Shown here: positions 52,184 through 64,000 of the stretch, one piece after another
Position numbering within the stretch: the stretch's first letter is position 1
Layout of the letters: each line of letters opens with the position of its first letter
Notes under the pieces: model-generated
What the model saw: the letters and a program-made list of their open reading frames with translations, nothing else
What the model was told of the DNA's origin: nothing
Database searches by the model: none
Position numbers and translations under genes: made by a program
NCBI RefSeq assembly: GCF_011742925.1
Contig: NZ_WAEL01000003.1
Span: forward strand, 372,001-436,000
Source: Fibrivirga algicola
GTDB lineage: Bacteria > Bacteroidota > Bacteroidia > Cytophagales > Spirosomataceae
DNA: 64,000 bases
Reading direction: 5' to 3'

Positions 52184-52723
52184 GAATTGAGTGGCTTGGT
52201 TACGCCTGCCTATCATGAGTGACCTTTAGCTGTAGAGCATCATTGATGTTTACTACTAAAGCGAGCAGTATTGCTGCCTTTAGTATCGTAAACTGAATGG
52301 AGCTTTTAGCCCCGTCAGGGGCTTAACAGCACAGCGTCGGTGGTAAAATGACGCCATTGTTTCACCCAGTCATAGCGTGCCGTAGGTACGTCACGTAGCT
52401 AGGTTACGTACCTACGGCACGTTGAGAATCGGGTAGGGATCGGCTTTCTTACTACCGACGCTGCGCTGTTATGAAGCCCTGACGGGGCTAAAAGCTTCGC
52501 CAAATTTCAGCAACCGAACCAGAGCGTCTTTGCTCGCTTCTTGGTAAAAATTAACCCGGCCCGTTCATAACTACAGAAACGAGTAATCGCTAAAAACTGG
52601 TAACGTTTAGCATTAGGCCCAGAACGGTGCGCTGCTGCGACCCTACAGTTGAGGGTCACTTGCCATAGGCAAGCAACAACAGGTCGCGACCATCGACAGC
52701 ACCATACGGGGCACGCTCCCTAC
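52184..52723. repeat. 540-bp gap filled by a nested inverted-repeat element
   Basis: Between the CDF transporter gene and the leftward end of dnaG. Arms 52301-52346 and 52449-52496 are near-complementary over about 46 bp with a 2-nt gap and a few mismatches. Each arm holds its own small palindrome (AGCCCCGTCAGGGGCT). Inside lies a second perfect 15-bp pair, 52377-52391 with 52406-52420. Short outer matches (AAGCGAGCA near 52258 and TGCTCGCTT near 52531) suggest an element of about 280 bp. No protein coding is apparent. Further right, a hairpin CTTGCC/GGCAAG is seen near 52660. Confidence 0.6.
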
Positions 52724-54901
52724 CTACCCCGAAATGACCGTACCCAATAACCGTGCGATTTCGACGTCGACACGTTTGAAGTGCATGTAATCGGCCATCA
52801 GTTGGTCGGATTCTACGGGGTCTTTTACGGTGCGGATCTTTTGCAGTAGCTCATGCATCCGTTCTTCAGCGATCAGCTTTTTCAAGCGCAGAATGTTTCC
52901 GTAGGCCGCTTCGGCTAGTACGCCGATGTCTTCTTCCGAAGGCACAAAAATGTGGAACTTGTCCTGCCATTGATTACTGATTTCGTATCGCTGCGTTGTT
53001 AAACTGATAGCCTGATATTGAAGCCCGTTGGCCTGCTGTGGCGTAATCGGGTTTTCGCTGACGGTTGGCCGCTGCTGCACAAAATCGTCGGCGGTCAGGG
53101 TATCGCCCCGGCTGAAAGCTTCGCGGAAAAGCGTCAGTATCAGGTCGTAAGGCGCGTGCTGAAAATCGATGTCGTTCAGTTCGCTCAGGATGTAGTGGCA
53201 GAGCGTAATGCCTGGTTCCAGCTCCCGAGTACCGTAATTCATCAGCAGCCGGATGCATTCTTCTTCCTGGTACGCCAGCGGAGGGCGAGTTGTATCCGGG
53301 CCCGGTGGAGTAAGGCTGGGAGTCGGTTTTCCACCCGGACCGGGCGCCGCCTGCCCTGTTCCATTCTGGCCAGCAGGTACGTTATCCTCTTTGGGTGCGG
53401 GCGAAATACCGGCTTCATCGAGGAAGTCGTTGAAGAAATCATCGGGCGGAAAATCGTTGGGGCCGGGTCGGTTCGAGACGGGGCCTGGGCCACGCTGGGA
53501 CGTGTTTCCGCCATCGCGGGTAGCATTGCGGGCATCGATTCGAGCGTCGCGCTCCTGTTGGCGTTCGTAGTCTTTAACCTGCGTGTCGTGCTGTTTACGA
53601 AGCAGACGGTTGCTTTCCGAAATCAGCGTTTGCTCATCAACACTCAACTGCCGGGCGGTCGACTGGAAAAAGACCTGGCGCTTGATCGGGTCGGGAATGC
53701 GGGTGATGCTACCCACTATTTCGGTGATCACCTCCGCGCGTTTGAACGGGTTGTCGCCCGCATCTTTCAGCAGCGCCGCCGTTTTAAACGCGATGAAATC
53801 TTGGGTATACTGGCTCAAGTACGCCTTGAAGGCCTCAGCCCCCACTTTCCTGACATAACTGTCGGGGTCGTCGCCGTTCGGAAAAGTCGCCACGCTGACG
53901 TTCAGGCCCTCTTCCAGCACCATGTCCAGCCCGCGCAGGGCCGCTTTTACGCCCGCCGCGTCGCCATCATACAGAATGGTAACATTTTGTGTGAACCGGC
54001 TGATGAGCCGGATTTGCTCAATGGTCAGCGACGTACCCGACGAAGCCACTACGTTTTTAATACCCGCCTGATGCAGCGAAATCACGTCGGTATAGCCTTC
54101 TGTCAGGTAACAAACGTCTTCCTGCCTAATGGTTTGTTTAGCCTGAAAGATGCCGTACAGCACCTGGCTTTTGTGGTAGGCCTCGGTTTCGGGCGAGTTA
54201 AGGTATTTGGGCGCTTTAGGATCAGGTTTCAGAATTCGGGCTCCAAACGCAATGACCCGCCCCGACACGTTATGGATCGGGAACATAACCCGCCCCCGAA
54301 ACCGGTCGAAAATTTTTCCGGATTCTTCCCGCGTAACGGTCAAACCCGCTTTGTTGAGCAGTTCGGGGTTGTAGCCTTTTGTCTGGGCGTCTTTGAGCAG
54401 CGCGTCCCACTGATCGGGGCTGTAGCCAAGATCGAACGCAGCGATAGTGGGGTCTGAGAAACCCCGCTCACGGAAATAGCTCAGGCCGATGCCACGTCCT
54501 TCTTCCGATTTCAGCAGGTGATCCTGGAAGAATGTCTTGGCGTAATTGAGTACGATGTACAGGCTTTCGCGCTCGGTATGCTTCAGTTGCTCCTCGGGCG
54601 TAACCTCCTGTTCTTCAATTTCAATGTTATACTTTTTGGCCAGATAGCGCAGTGCCTCGCCATAGCCCAGGTTCTCCACATCCATGATGAACCGGACGGA
54701 GTCACCCGCTTTTCCGCAACCAAAACACTTGTAAATCTGCCGCGCCGGGTTGACGTTGAACGAGGGTGATTTCTCGTTGTGAAACGGGCAACAGGCAATG
54801 TAGTTACTCCCACGCCGCTTCAACGACACAAAATCGCCCACCACTTCCACTATCTCGGCAGCCTGCCGAATTCGCTCGACGGTCTCTTCAGGAATACGCA
54901 T
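52724..54901 (-). CDS. dnaG: DNA primase
   Basis: 725-aa replicative primase that makes RNA primers at the fork. The CHC2 zinc finger is near the N-terminus (NYIACCPFHNEKSPSF, then IYKCFGCGKAGD). The catalytic Toprim domain contains LTEGYTDVISLHQAG, NVVASSGTSL and TILYDGDAAGVKAALRG with the metal-binding acids. A disordered Pro/Gly/Asn-rich linker of about 90 residues (about 460-550) precedes the C-terminal helicase-binding domain (EEECIRLLMNYG). The linker is longer than in E. coli primase, which is common in this phylum. Transcribed leftward; not in the rpsU-dnaG-rpoD operon of Proteobacteria. Confidence 0.96.
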   Translation of the reverse strand: MRIPEETVERIRQAAEIVEVVGDFVSLKRRGSNYIACCPFHNEKSPSFNVNPARQIYKCFGCGKAGDSVRFIMDVENLGYGEALRYLAKKYNIEIEEQEVTPEEQLKHTERESLYIVLNYAKTFFQDHLLKSEEGRGIGLSYFRERGFSDPTIAAFDLGYSPDQWDALLKDAQTKGYNPELLNKAGLTVTREESGKIFDRFRGRVMFPIHNVSGRVIAFGARILKPDPKAPKYLNSPETEAYHKSQVLYGIFQAKQTIRQEDVCYLTEGYTDVISLHQAGIKNVVASSGTSLTIEQIRLISRFTQNVTILYDGDAAGVKAALRGLDMVLEEGLNVSVATFPNGDDPDSYVRKVGAEAFKAYLSQYTQDFIAFKTAALLKDAGDNPFKRAEVITEIVGSITRIPDPIKRQVFFQSTARQLSVDEQTLISESNRLLRKQHDTQVKDYERQQERDARIDARNATRDGGNTSQRGPGPVSNRPGPNDFPPDDFFNDFLDEAGISPAPKEDNVPAGQNGTGQAAPGPGGKPTPSLTPPGPDTTRPPLAYQEEECIRLLMNYGTRELEPGITLCHYILSELNDIDFQHAPYDLILTLFREAFSRGDTLTADDFVQQRPTVSENPITPQQANGLQYQAISLTTQRYEISNQWQDKFHIFVPSEEDIGVLAEAAYGNILRLKKLIAEERMHELLQKIRTVKDPVESDQLMADYMHFKRVDVEIARLLGTVISG

Positions 54902-54975
54902 AAACGAAGATACGAGTCGGGAGTCAGAAAAAGTCGGGAGTCGATAGTCTGGAAAGTCGACTTACACGAGTTTTA

Positions 54976-58434
<3,459 letters not shown>

Positions 58435-58554
58435 GCTGCTCATTGTCCTCGTCGGTGGGTTTCTGTTGCGCTGCTGATTACCGAAGCGTACCCAAGCAGG
58501 CTAACAGAGAACCAATGACACAGGACAGTGAACAGAAAACTGTAAACTTGCAGC

Positions 58555-60066
58555 ATGACTTCTTCCGAATATCGCCAACAAGATGCCCTTGGGCTGGCTG
58601 ACCTCGTTCGTAAAGGCGCGGTCACGCCATTGGAACTGCTCGACGCAGCTATTGCTGAGGCGGAGGTGCATAACCCGGCACTGAACGCTATTGTAACGCC
58701 GCTGTATGAGCAGGGCCGACGGATGCTCGACCAGCTACCCGCCGGCCGTGCCGGAGAAGCCATGCCCTTTCGGGGGGTGCCTTTTTTACTGAAAGACCTT
58801 GAACTGGAGTGGGCTGGCACACCGCTCAAATCAGGGTGCCGGGGCTATGCCGGGTACGTGTCGACCACCGATAGCTTTGCGGTGGCGCGTTACAAACAGG
58901 CTGGGCTTATTTTCTTCGGCAAAACCAACACGCCCGAATTTGGGCTGACGCCCTATACCGAATCGCAACTGTATGGCCCGGCCCGTAACCCCTGGAATCC
59001 GGCTCACTCACCGGGAGGCAGCAGTGGCGGCTCGGCGGTGGCCGTGGCAGCGGGCATTGTTCCGGCGGCTTCGGCCAGCGACGGAGGAGGCAGCATCCGT
59101 ATTCCGGCATCGTGCTGCGGCCTGTTTGGGCTGATGCCGTCGCGGGGTCGGGCTTCGCTGGGGCCGGGCTATGGCGAACTGTGGCAGGGAGCCGTACGCA
59201 GCCATGTTGTTTCGCGAACCGTTCGTGACAGCGCCGCTTTTCTGGACGTCACCGCAGGTACGTCGCCGGGCGATCCGTATACGATGGGCACGCCCGCCGA
59301 AACGTTCCTGAGCCAGGTTGGGAAGCAACCGGGTAAACTACGCATTGCTCTGGCCACGCAGCACCCCTTTCCAGGCCAGCAAACGCATGCCGAGTGCATC
59401 GCGGCTGTTCAGAAAACGGCAAAACTGCTCGAAAGTCTGGGGCATACAGTGGAAGAAATCGCCCTGCCTTACGACCACACCGTGCTGAGTCAGGTGTACC
59501 TGACCATGGTGCTGGGCGAAACCGGCGCAACCATTCGCGAACTGGGCGATTACCTGAAACGCCCCGCCCGCCGCGACGACATGGAACTAAATACCTGGGC
59601 TCTCTCCCGCATTTCGGAAGCCTACTCGGCCGCCGATTTTTCGTATCAGAAACGCCGCTGGAACGACTTGGCCCGCCGCATGGGCGCCCTGCACGAAACC
59701 TATGATTTGCTGCTGATGCCCACGCTCTCCCGGCCGCCCATTCGAATTGGCGAGCTGCAAAACACGCCAACTGAAAATCAGCTGATGAAACTGGTGGATG
59801 CCGTTGGAGGCTTGAAATTGCTGAAGGGCAGCAAGCAGATCGACCAACTGGCCGAGAAATCGTTTGGTTACATTCCCTTTCCGCCAATTGCCAACATGAC
59901 CGGGCAGCCATCAATGTCGGTACCGCTGCACCTGTCGGCCGATGGGCTTCCCGTTGGGTCTATGCTCACCGCCGCTTTGGGGAACGACGCGCTGCTGTTT
60001 CAGGTGGCGGCGCAACTGGAGCAGGCGCAGCCGTGGATCGGCAACTGGCCCACCGGGCTAGCGTAG
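58555..60066 (+). CDS. Amidase signature family hydrolase
   Basis: 503-aa amidase. The Ser-cisSer-Lys triad is readable: Lys80 in [12 protein letters not shown], the Gly/Ser-rich signature [16 protein letters not shown] with the cis-Ser, and the nucleophile Ser in [19 protein letters not shown]. Length is normal for the family and there is no signal peptide. The substrate cannot be told: relatives include 6-aminohexanoate and general amide hydrolases. It ends inside the convergent VF530-like gene (9-bp overlap of the two reading frames). A TAAACTTG sequence just upstream (58543-58550) is one base off the -7 consensus. Confidence 0.92.
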   Translation: MTSSEYRQQDALGLADLVRKGAVTPLELLDAAIAEAEVHNPALNAIVTPLYEQGRRMLDQLPAGRAGEAMPFRGVPFLLKDLELEWAGTPLKSGCRGYAGYVSTTDSFAVARYKQAGLIFFGKTNTPEFGLTPYTESQLYGPARNPWNPAHSPGGSSGGSAVAVAAGIVPAASASDGGGSIRIPASCCGLFGLMPSRGRASLGPGYGELWQGAVRSHVVSRTVRDSAAFLDVTAGTSPGDPYTMGTPAETFLSQVGKQPGKLRIALATQHPFPGQQTHAECIAAVQKTAKLLESLGHTVEEIALPYDHTVLSQVYLTMVLGETGATIRELGDYLKRPARRDDMELNTWALSRISEAYSAADFSYQKRRWNDLARRMGALHETYDLLLMPTLSRPPIRIGELQNTPTENQLMKLVDAVGGLKLLKGSKQIDQLAEKSFGYIPFPPIANMTGQPSMSVPLHLSADGLPVGSMLTAALGNDALLFQVAAQLEQAQPWIGNWPTGLA

Positions 60067-60276
60067 GCTCTTCAGGTACAGCCCCTCAACACGCTGACGG
60101 GCCCAGTCAGTTTTGCGCAGGAACGTCAGGCTCGACTTGATGCTGGGGTTGGTTTTAAAGCAGTTGATCGGTATTCGTTCAGCTAGTTCTTCCCAGCCGT
60201 AGCGTTCAACAAGGTGTTCCAGAATGGTATCCAGCCTCAGGCCGTGTAACGGGTTATTGGGTTGTGGGTCGGGCAT
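60058..60276 (-). CDS. VF530-like small DNA-binding protein (DUF2132)
   Basis: 72-aa protein with the family signature [33 protein letters not shown] followed by [26 protein letters not shown]. Members are small alpha-helical proteins; VF530 of Vibrio fischeri has been described as DNA-binding on structural grounds. The role is unknown. Its 3' end overlaps the convergent amidase gene by 9 bp. A 24-bp perfect hairpin lies upstream. Confidence 0.88.
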   Translation of the reverse strand: MPDPQPNNPLHGLRLDTILEHLVERYGWEELAERIPINCFKTNPSIKSSLTFLRKTDWARQRVEGLYLKSLR

Positions 60277-60335
60277 ATAGGGGATGGCTTATGTGCAGGT
60301 GTATTCTGTTCGCTATCGTTTCAATTTCCGACAAA

Positions 60336-60390
60336 GTAACAACGAGAAACGGCCCGCAGTGTGTTGCTGCGGGCCGTTTCTCGTTGTTAC
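60336..60390. terminator. 24-bp perfect hairpin after TIM-barrel gene
   Basis: 60336-60359 and 60367-60390 pair perfectly over 24 bp, GTAACAACGAGAAAC outward and GGCCCGCAG inward, around a 7-nt loop. It starts 14 bp past the stop of the leftward gene at 60405 and precedes the VF530-like gene. The stem is very stable but lacks a long T-run. Confidence 0.7.
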
Positions 60391-60404
60391 CAGTTCCGGG
60401 TACG

Positions 60405-61292
60405 TTACACGTCGCACAGAAGAACGGCCTCGCGGAGACTCGTGAGCGGGTCGCGCTTCGGAATAAACTCCTGCGCCACGTAGCCTTTAAAGCCAGTAGC
60501 CAAAATAGCTTTCATAACCGCCGGGTAGTAAATCTCCTGCGTTTCGTCGATCTCATTTCGGCCCGGATTACCGCCCGTGTGGTAGTGACCAATGTACTGA
60601 TGGCTCTGCTGAATGGTACGGATGATGTCGCCCTCCATGATCTGCATGTGGTAGATGTCGTACAGCAGTTTGAACTTGTCTGACCCTACTTTCTTGCAGA
60701 GTTCAACGCCCCAAGCGGTGTGATCGCACATGTAATCTTTGTGGTTCACTTTACTGTTGAGCAACTCCATAATCATGGTGATCCCGTACTTTTCGGCGCT
60801 GGGCATCAGGCGTTTCAGCCCCACGGCACAGTTTTCCAGTCCCTGCGCGTCTGACATGCCCCGCCGGTTGCCCGAAAAGCAGATAACAGTGGTGAGGCCA
60901 GCGGCCTTCAGTTTCGGGAAGATCGCTTCGTAGCTGGCTACCAGTTCGTCGTGGAATTTTGGGTCGTTAAAACCGTCGTTAATTCCTTTTCCAGCACCCT
61001 GAGGCAGTGCCGACGTAAGTCCATACTTTTTCAGAACAGGCCATTCTTCGGGGCCCGTCAGGTCGATCGACTTGATACCCATCGCCTTGGCAGCCTGACA
61101 AAGCTCTTCGAGTGGGATCTTACTATAGCACCACCGGCATACCGAATGGTTGATGTTGCCCTTCAACGGAGCAGCCATCGCTGCGCCGGGCGCAGTGGGT
61201 TCATGATCCTTCATGAGTTGTGCAAAAGAGGGTACGGCACTCAGCGAGAGGGCGGTACCAGTTAAGTTTCGGAGGGCGCGACGGCGTTGCAT
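60405..61292 (-). CDS. Exported sugar isomerase/epimerase-like TIM-barrel protein, Tat signal
   Basis: 295-aa TIM-barrel protein of the AP-endonuclease-2 / hydroxypyruvate-isomerase group. The N-terminus MQRRRALRNLTGTALSLSAVPSFA is a Tat-type signal. In the mature part VCRWCYSKIPLEELCQAAKAMGIKSIDLTG opens the barrel; metal-site residues lie in MIMELLNS (Glu), LLYDIYHMQIMEGD (Asp, His), IGHYHTGGNPGRNEID (His) and YVAQEFIP (Glu). It probably isomerises or epimerises a sugar or keto acid in the periplasm. The frame is open to 61403, but that extension is Ser/Thr-rich and would hide the signal. The DUF1080 gene lies upstream on the same strand. Confidence 0.87.
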   Translation of the reverse strand: MQRRRALRNLTGTALSLSAVPSFAQLMKDHEPTAPGAAMAAPLKGNINHSVCRWCYSKIPLEELCQAAKAMGIKSIDLTGPEEWPVLKKYGLTSALPQGAGKGINDGFNDPKFHDELVASYEAIFPKLKAAGLTTVICFSGNRRGMSDAQGLENCAVGLKRLMPSAEKYGITMIMELLNSKVNHKDYMCDHTAWGVELCKKVGSDKFKLLYDIYHMQIMEGDIIRTIQQSHQYIGHYHTGGNPGRNEIDETQEIYYPAVMKAILATGFKGYVAQEFIPKRDPLTSLREAVLLCDV

Positions 61293-61369
61293 CGGTGAAT
61301 GGGTGAAGGAATGAGTGAATGAGCGAACAGCGCTGCTATTGGTTGCGGCGCTGTTCGTTCTGTCGCACT

Positions 61370-62134
61370 TTATAATTCGCGAATACGAATGTTGCGGTAC
61401 CAAACCTGGTTGCCGTGGTCTTGCAGGGCAATTTTACCCGTCTGGTATTTACCAAAACCATCCCAGGTTTTGAATTTACTTTCCGACACCATTTTGTCCC
61501 ACTCTGGGCCAGAAGTTGGGTATTCGGCGGTCTTTTTACCATTCAGGTATTGTTCAGCCTTACCATTTTTGATCACCAGTCGGGCTTTGTTCCACTGGCC
61601 GGCTGGTTTGGCCGCGTTGGGCGTAACCGGCTTTTGCAGATCATACAGCGAACCAGCGGTGCGGTTGCCATCACGACCCTGCTTGGCATCAGGGTGACGC
61701 TCATTGTCAAGCACTTGCATTTCAGGGCCGGTTTGATAGGTGGCCCGATACTTAGGATCTTCGAACACGTGGAAAATGACACCGCTATTTCCCCCTTCGG
61801 CAATTTTCCAATCAATCTCCAGTTCAAAATCGCCGTACTCTTTGTCGGTCACCAGGTCACCCACACCACCAGCGGTAAGGTGAATGGCTCCATCCTGCAC
61901 AACCCACTTTTCGGTAACTGGCTGGCCCGGTTTCAGGTACACATGCCAGCCTGAGAGGGTTTTTCCATCAAACAGGGTCTCCCATGGTTTCCGCGCCTTG
62001 TTGATCTCGAGGCTGGTTGTACCCGGCACATCAGACGACCGCTTGGGTAGCCCGTGACTGGCAATTGAGCTGGGTACGTTGAAAAGCAGGGTTAGCGCAA
62101 CGGCTGCTCCGGTTGTTAATTGCTTACTAGTCAT
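61370..62134 (-). CDS. Secreted DUF1080 protein (3-keto-disaccharide hydrolase family)
   Basis: 254-aa exported protein with a signal peptide (LTTGAAVALTLLFNVPSSIAS). The DUF1080 concanavalin-like fold is marked by WETLFDGKTLSGWHVYLKPG, GDLVTDKEYGDFELEIDWKIAEGGNSGVIFHV, PEMQVLDNERHPDAK and GKYQTGKIALQDHGNQVWYRNIRIREL. Family members hydrolyse 3-keto sugars or bind glycans. It precedes the TIM-barrel isomerase gene on the leftward strand, a pair often found together in sugar-degradation loci of this phylum. Confidence 0.9.
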   Translation of the reverse strand: MTSKQLTTGAAVALTLLFNVPSSIASHGLPKRSSDVPGTTSLEINKARKPWETLFDGKTLSGWHVYLKPGQPVTEKWVVQDGAIHLTAGGVGDLVTDKEYGDFELEIDWKIAEGGNSGVIFHVFEDPKYRATYQTGPEMQVLDNERHPDAKQGRDGNRTAGSLYDLQKPVTPNAAKPAGQWNKARLVIKNGKAEQYLNGKKTAEYPTSGPEWDKMVSESKFKTWDGFGKYQTGKIALQDHGNQVWYRNIRIREL

Positions 62135-62209
62135 TGAAGAAAAGACGTTGGTTTCAATTGAATTAATACGTCTGTTAGCAAAAGTGGTTAATCATTTGCT
62201 TTTACCCAC

Positions 62210-62270
62210 AAACAGGAAGTGCCAGCACCGAGAATTCGATCAGAATCCTCCGCACTGGCACTTCCTGTTT
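62210..62270. terminator. 16-bp perfect hairpin downstream of acidic protein gene
   Basis: AAACAGGAAGTGCCAG (62210-62225) pairs perfectly with 62255-62270 around a 29-nt loop. It lies 33 bp past the stop of the leftward gene at 62303 and before the DUF1080 gene. Confidence 0.55.
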
Positions 62271-62302
62271 ATTAATTGATCGGCTAAAGCGTAAGCTGAT
62301 AG

Positions 62303-62770
62303 TTACTGCTCTTTGCCGGCTTTGTCGTCATACCCTTTGTTGTGGGGGTCATACTGGCGGGTCGGATCGTCGCCCTGCTCTAGGTACGTTGCGTCGCCCC
62401 GGTGGAAAAGCGCCTCGTCGGATGGATTATCAGGAAGCGACTCCAGGTGTTTAGCCTCCGCCTCGGTCAGGCCTTTTACTTCTTTGTCGGGGTTAAGCAG
62501 GGCCGGATCAACGTCCCATTCCTGGTATGTGCCTACGCTCTCGCCGCGGGGCGCATCCGGGTTGTTGTCCGTGAATGTTTCGGCCCGTGTTCCCGCTACG
62601 TAATCACGGTTTTCAGAAGCCATGTCCTGCCCCGACGTGCTGTCTTTATACGTGTTGGTGCCTACCCCTTCCGATTCGTGACCGTAATCAGATTTAGCCT
62701 GCTGGTTGGGGTTTTGCGAATAAAATTCTGGATCGACATTATCGGGGTCGAAAGGTGATTGGGTCGCCAT
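62303..62770 (-). CDS. Small acidic, disordered hypothetical protein
   Basis: 155-aa protein, highly hydrophilic, rich in Asp, Glu, Asn and Gly and almost without hydrophobic clusters. Stretches such as FYSQNPNQQAKSDYGHESEGVG, VGTYQEWDVDPALLNPDKEV and LTEAEAKHLESLPDNPSDEALFHRGD suggest intrinsic disorder, similar in composition to stress-induced desiccation or general stress proteins. I recognise no family and no signal peptide. Flanking hairpin (62210-62270) and the gap upstream mean it stands alone. Confidence 0.7.
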   Translation of the reverse strand: MATQSPFDPDNVDPEFYSQNPNQQAKSDYGHESEGVGTNTYKDSTSGQDMASENRDYVAGTRAETFTDNNPDAPRGESVGTYQEWDVDPALLNPDKEVKGLTEAEAKHLESLPDNPSDEALFHRGDATYLEQGDDPTRQYDPHNKGYDDKAGKEQ

Positions 62771-63154
62771 AGCGCTGATGGATTTGTTTTCCTCTATAAC
62801 CCGACGGGTCAGTCACTTGTTTTAGCCGCCGAAAATCGTCGATTTGGGCTATTATTGAGGCCAACTATCGTTCAACTAAAATAGTGGGGCATATGTCGCT
62901 GTTTTCGCTGGGAGTAATGGAACCAATACTGGGCTTCTAAGCCATTTTAGCGGGGCTTCAACAGGCAAAATGCCGGGAAAATAGAGGGGAGTATGGCTGC
63001 CGTATTTCAATGCGTCTTATGCGACAAAAAACGGACACTATATTTTTCTATTTGACTAACTATGCGTATCTTTAAACCAGTAAACAACACCCCTATAAAA
63101 GGCAAAAGGGGTCTCAACCGGACCCCCTGCTCGAACAGTAAACAACAAATACTA
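62771..63154. other. Leader region of the last complete gene
   Basis: 384 bp with no convincing gene. Near 63108-63126 GGGGTC and GACCCC form a small hairpin. An in-frame ATG at 63062 reads through this hairpin, so 63155 is taken as the start. TATCTTTA (63067-63074) resembles a -7 element, but the nearest TTTG (63051-63054) is too close to be its -33 partner. Confidence 0.5.
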
Positions 63155-63802
63155 ATGAACACGCAAAACAAGAACACAATCGAGACATTTCAAAACGCTC
63201 AGGTGGTGAAACCGTACCAAATGATTCACGAGGGTACGGGCGAAGTGGTCAGTCGGTACAAGTATCTGGAGGGTCATCCACGCCAATACCGGTTCGACGC
63301 CAAAGAAGGTGTGTTCAATATCAATGGGGCCGAGAAGCTGGGGCGAACCCTCACATTCCAACCGATTGCCTGGCGCATTTTCACGGATAACATCCTGAAT
63401 ATGGGCACAAAGAACTGGGCAGAGCTCTTTTTCATCGATGAAAAAAACTGCGTCTCAGCCGTTCTTTTCCACGGTTATTCGGTCGATAATATCTTCCGGT
63501 TGATCGAGCCGCTGTACTACGACGACCTCACACTGGCCGACGTAGTGATCACGGCGGTGGCCGAGAAAAAAGAGAATAATAAAATTCAGCCCAAGGGGGT
63601 TTATTACATCGCCAACTTCTCCTACAAGATGGCCAACCCCGAGAAGTCGGCAGAGTTGAAGCAGTTTGCGCAGGATTATAAAGTGTTCCGTCAGGAAACA
63701 CTAACCGACATCGCAAACATAAAAACCGCGTTCAACTATTATAACCCGTTTGCCCACGCCATCGACGAACCCGCCTCGGGTTTGCTGGCCGCCGGCGTGT
63801 AA
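63155..63802 (+). CDS. Conserved-looking protein of unknown function
   Basis: 215-aa protein from this start (MNTQNKNTIETFQNAQVV). It is mixed alpha/beta, soluble, without a signal peptide. Aromatic-rich blocks such as KYLEGHPRQYRFDAKEGVFNI, FQPIAWRIFTDNILNMGTKNWAELFFID and VSAVLFHGYSVDNIFRLIEPLYYDDLTLADVVI give it the look of a real folded domain, and codon use matches its neighbours. I do not recognise the family. An upstream ATG at 63062 would add 31 residues of Arg/Lys/Asn-rich sequence that overlaps a hairpin. It ends 11 bp before heptamer hairpin D. Confidence 0.65.
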   Translation: MNTQNKNTIETFQNAQVVKPYQMIHEGTGEVVSRYKYLEGHPRQYRFDAKEGVFNINGAEKLGRTLTFQPIAWRIFTDNILNMGTKNWAELFFIDEKNCVSAVLFHGYSVDNIFRLIEPLYYDDLTLADVVITAVAEKKENNKIQPKGVYYIANFSYKMANPEKSAELKQFAQDYKVFRQETLTDIANIKTAFNYYNPFAHAIDEPASGLLAAGV

Positions 63803-63812
63803 TCGGGGTTTG

Positions 63813-63912
63813 GTCTACGGTTCGTCGTTTGCTGTTTATCATTGCTTCGCCAATCAACCAGTTCGTGGTTTAGCGAAGCAACGATAAACAGCAAACGACG
63901 AACCGTAGACCA
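63813..63912. repeat. Heptamer hairpin element, copy D
   Basis: Arms 63811-63850 and 63873-63912 pair over 40 bp with one mismatch. Left units GTCTACG, GTTCGTC, GTTTGCT, GTTTATC, ATTGCTT start at 63813, 63820, 63827, 63834, 63841. Right units GCGAAGC, AACGATA, AACAGCA, AACGACG, AACCGTA follow at the same 7-nt step. The loop of about 22 nt contains CAACCAGTTCGTGG. It lies between the last complete gene and the partial gene at the window end. Confidence 0.75.
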
Positions 63913-63935
63913 GGACTTCACTTCCCAACTCACGT

Positions 63936-64000
63936 ATGACTCCATCCTTGCTGTACGACTCCAAGTCGTCAATGGCCCCGGCGCAGGTCATCCGCACCAC
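63936..64000 (+). CDS. Start of a gene cut by the window end
   Basis: An ATG at 63936 opens a frame that stays open to the end of the window, encoding about 21 residues beginning MTPSLLYDSKSSMAPAQVI. This is too short to identify. The position, 23 bp after the heptamer hairpin and free of in-frame stops, is compatible with a real gene start. Confidence 0.4.
   Translation, partial: MTPSLLYDSKSSMAPAQVIRT

Noticed and set aside
53018-54457. 479-codon open frame on the rightward strand
   Set aside because: It is entirely antisense to dnaG, whose motifs are unmistakable; a shadow frame in GC-rich coding DNA.
58440-58829. 129-codon leftward open frame before the amidase
   Set aside because: It overlaps the amidase start region on the opposite strand, has no motif and low-complexity Ser-rich sequence.
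63739-63972. 77-codon leftward open frame at the right end
   Set aside because: It runs through both arms of heptamer hairpin D and overlaps a better gene; its sequence is dictated by the hairpin.

Overview
The window reads as chromosomal DNA of a Bacteroidota bacterium of the Cytophagales, most like Spirosoma and its relatives. The evidence is the set of protein families (OMP_b-brl_3-type barrel, M13 and M3 peptidases, GH2 beta-galactosidase, DUF1080, NIPSNAP, DUF11 repeats), the scarcity of Shine-Dalgarno sequences, and several TAnnTTTG promoter elements, which are typical of the Bacteroidota primary sigma factor. The species is inferred, not shown.

Layout. (1) 1-6.4 kb: an AT-richer stretch with a large secreted beta-helix/DUF11 protein and three small regulators built on related, partly degenerate receiver domains, one of them carrying a LytTR DNA-binding domain. 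(2) 6.4-25.4 kb: an exopolysaccharide locus with a Wzc-like tyrosine autokinase, an initiating sugar-1-phosphate transferase, a Wzx flippase, a Wzy-like polymerase, a WecG/TagA enzyme, seven other soluble glycosyltransferases, a beta-helix lipoprotein, a GT39-like membrane enzyme and a convergent GT61-like enzyme. Many genes overlap by ATGA, so the core is one operon. No Wza-type exporter is present. (3) 25.5-34.2 kb: housekeeping genes tatC, glyA, rpsG, rpsL, an M13 peptidase, a transglutaminase-like protein and an atypical SDR. (4) 34.3-40.3 kb: a voltage-gated-type potassium channel, then an ECF sigma / membrane anti-sigma / Spy-CnrX-like sensor operon followed by a TonB-type barrel. The sigma gene and the barrel gene share an upstream motif at the same internal spacing, which suggests an autoregulated sigma regulon. 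(5) 40.4-52.2 kb: peptidases, a polysaccharide deacetylase, then a heavy-metal efflux cluster whose RND pump is fused in frame to its periplasmic adaptor through an internal lipoprotein signal, followed by a CDF transporter. (6) 52.7-64 kb: dnaG, beta-galactosidase, amidase, a VF530-like protein, two secreted sugar-related proteins and two unknown proteins.

The most unusual structure lies between genes. Four hairpins of about 100 bp (27518-27618, 28940-29036, 30250-30348, 63813-63912) have arms built of degenerate heptamers, GTTTGNN on one side and the complement on the other, in exact 7-nt register, closing on a TTGCGCTGC-like apex. Three lie within 3 kb around tatC, glyA and rpsL. I do not recognise this family. 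Several other long inverted repeats of different design fill other intergenic gaps. No tRNA, rRNA, CRISPR array, insertion sequence or prophage was seen.
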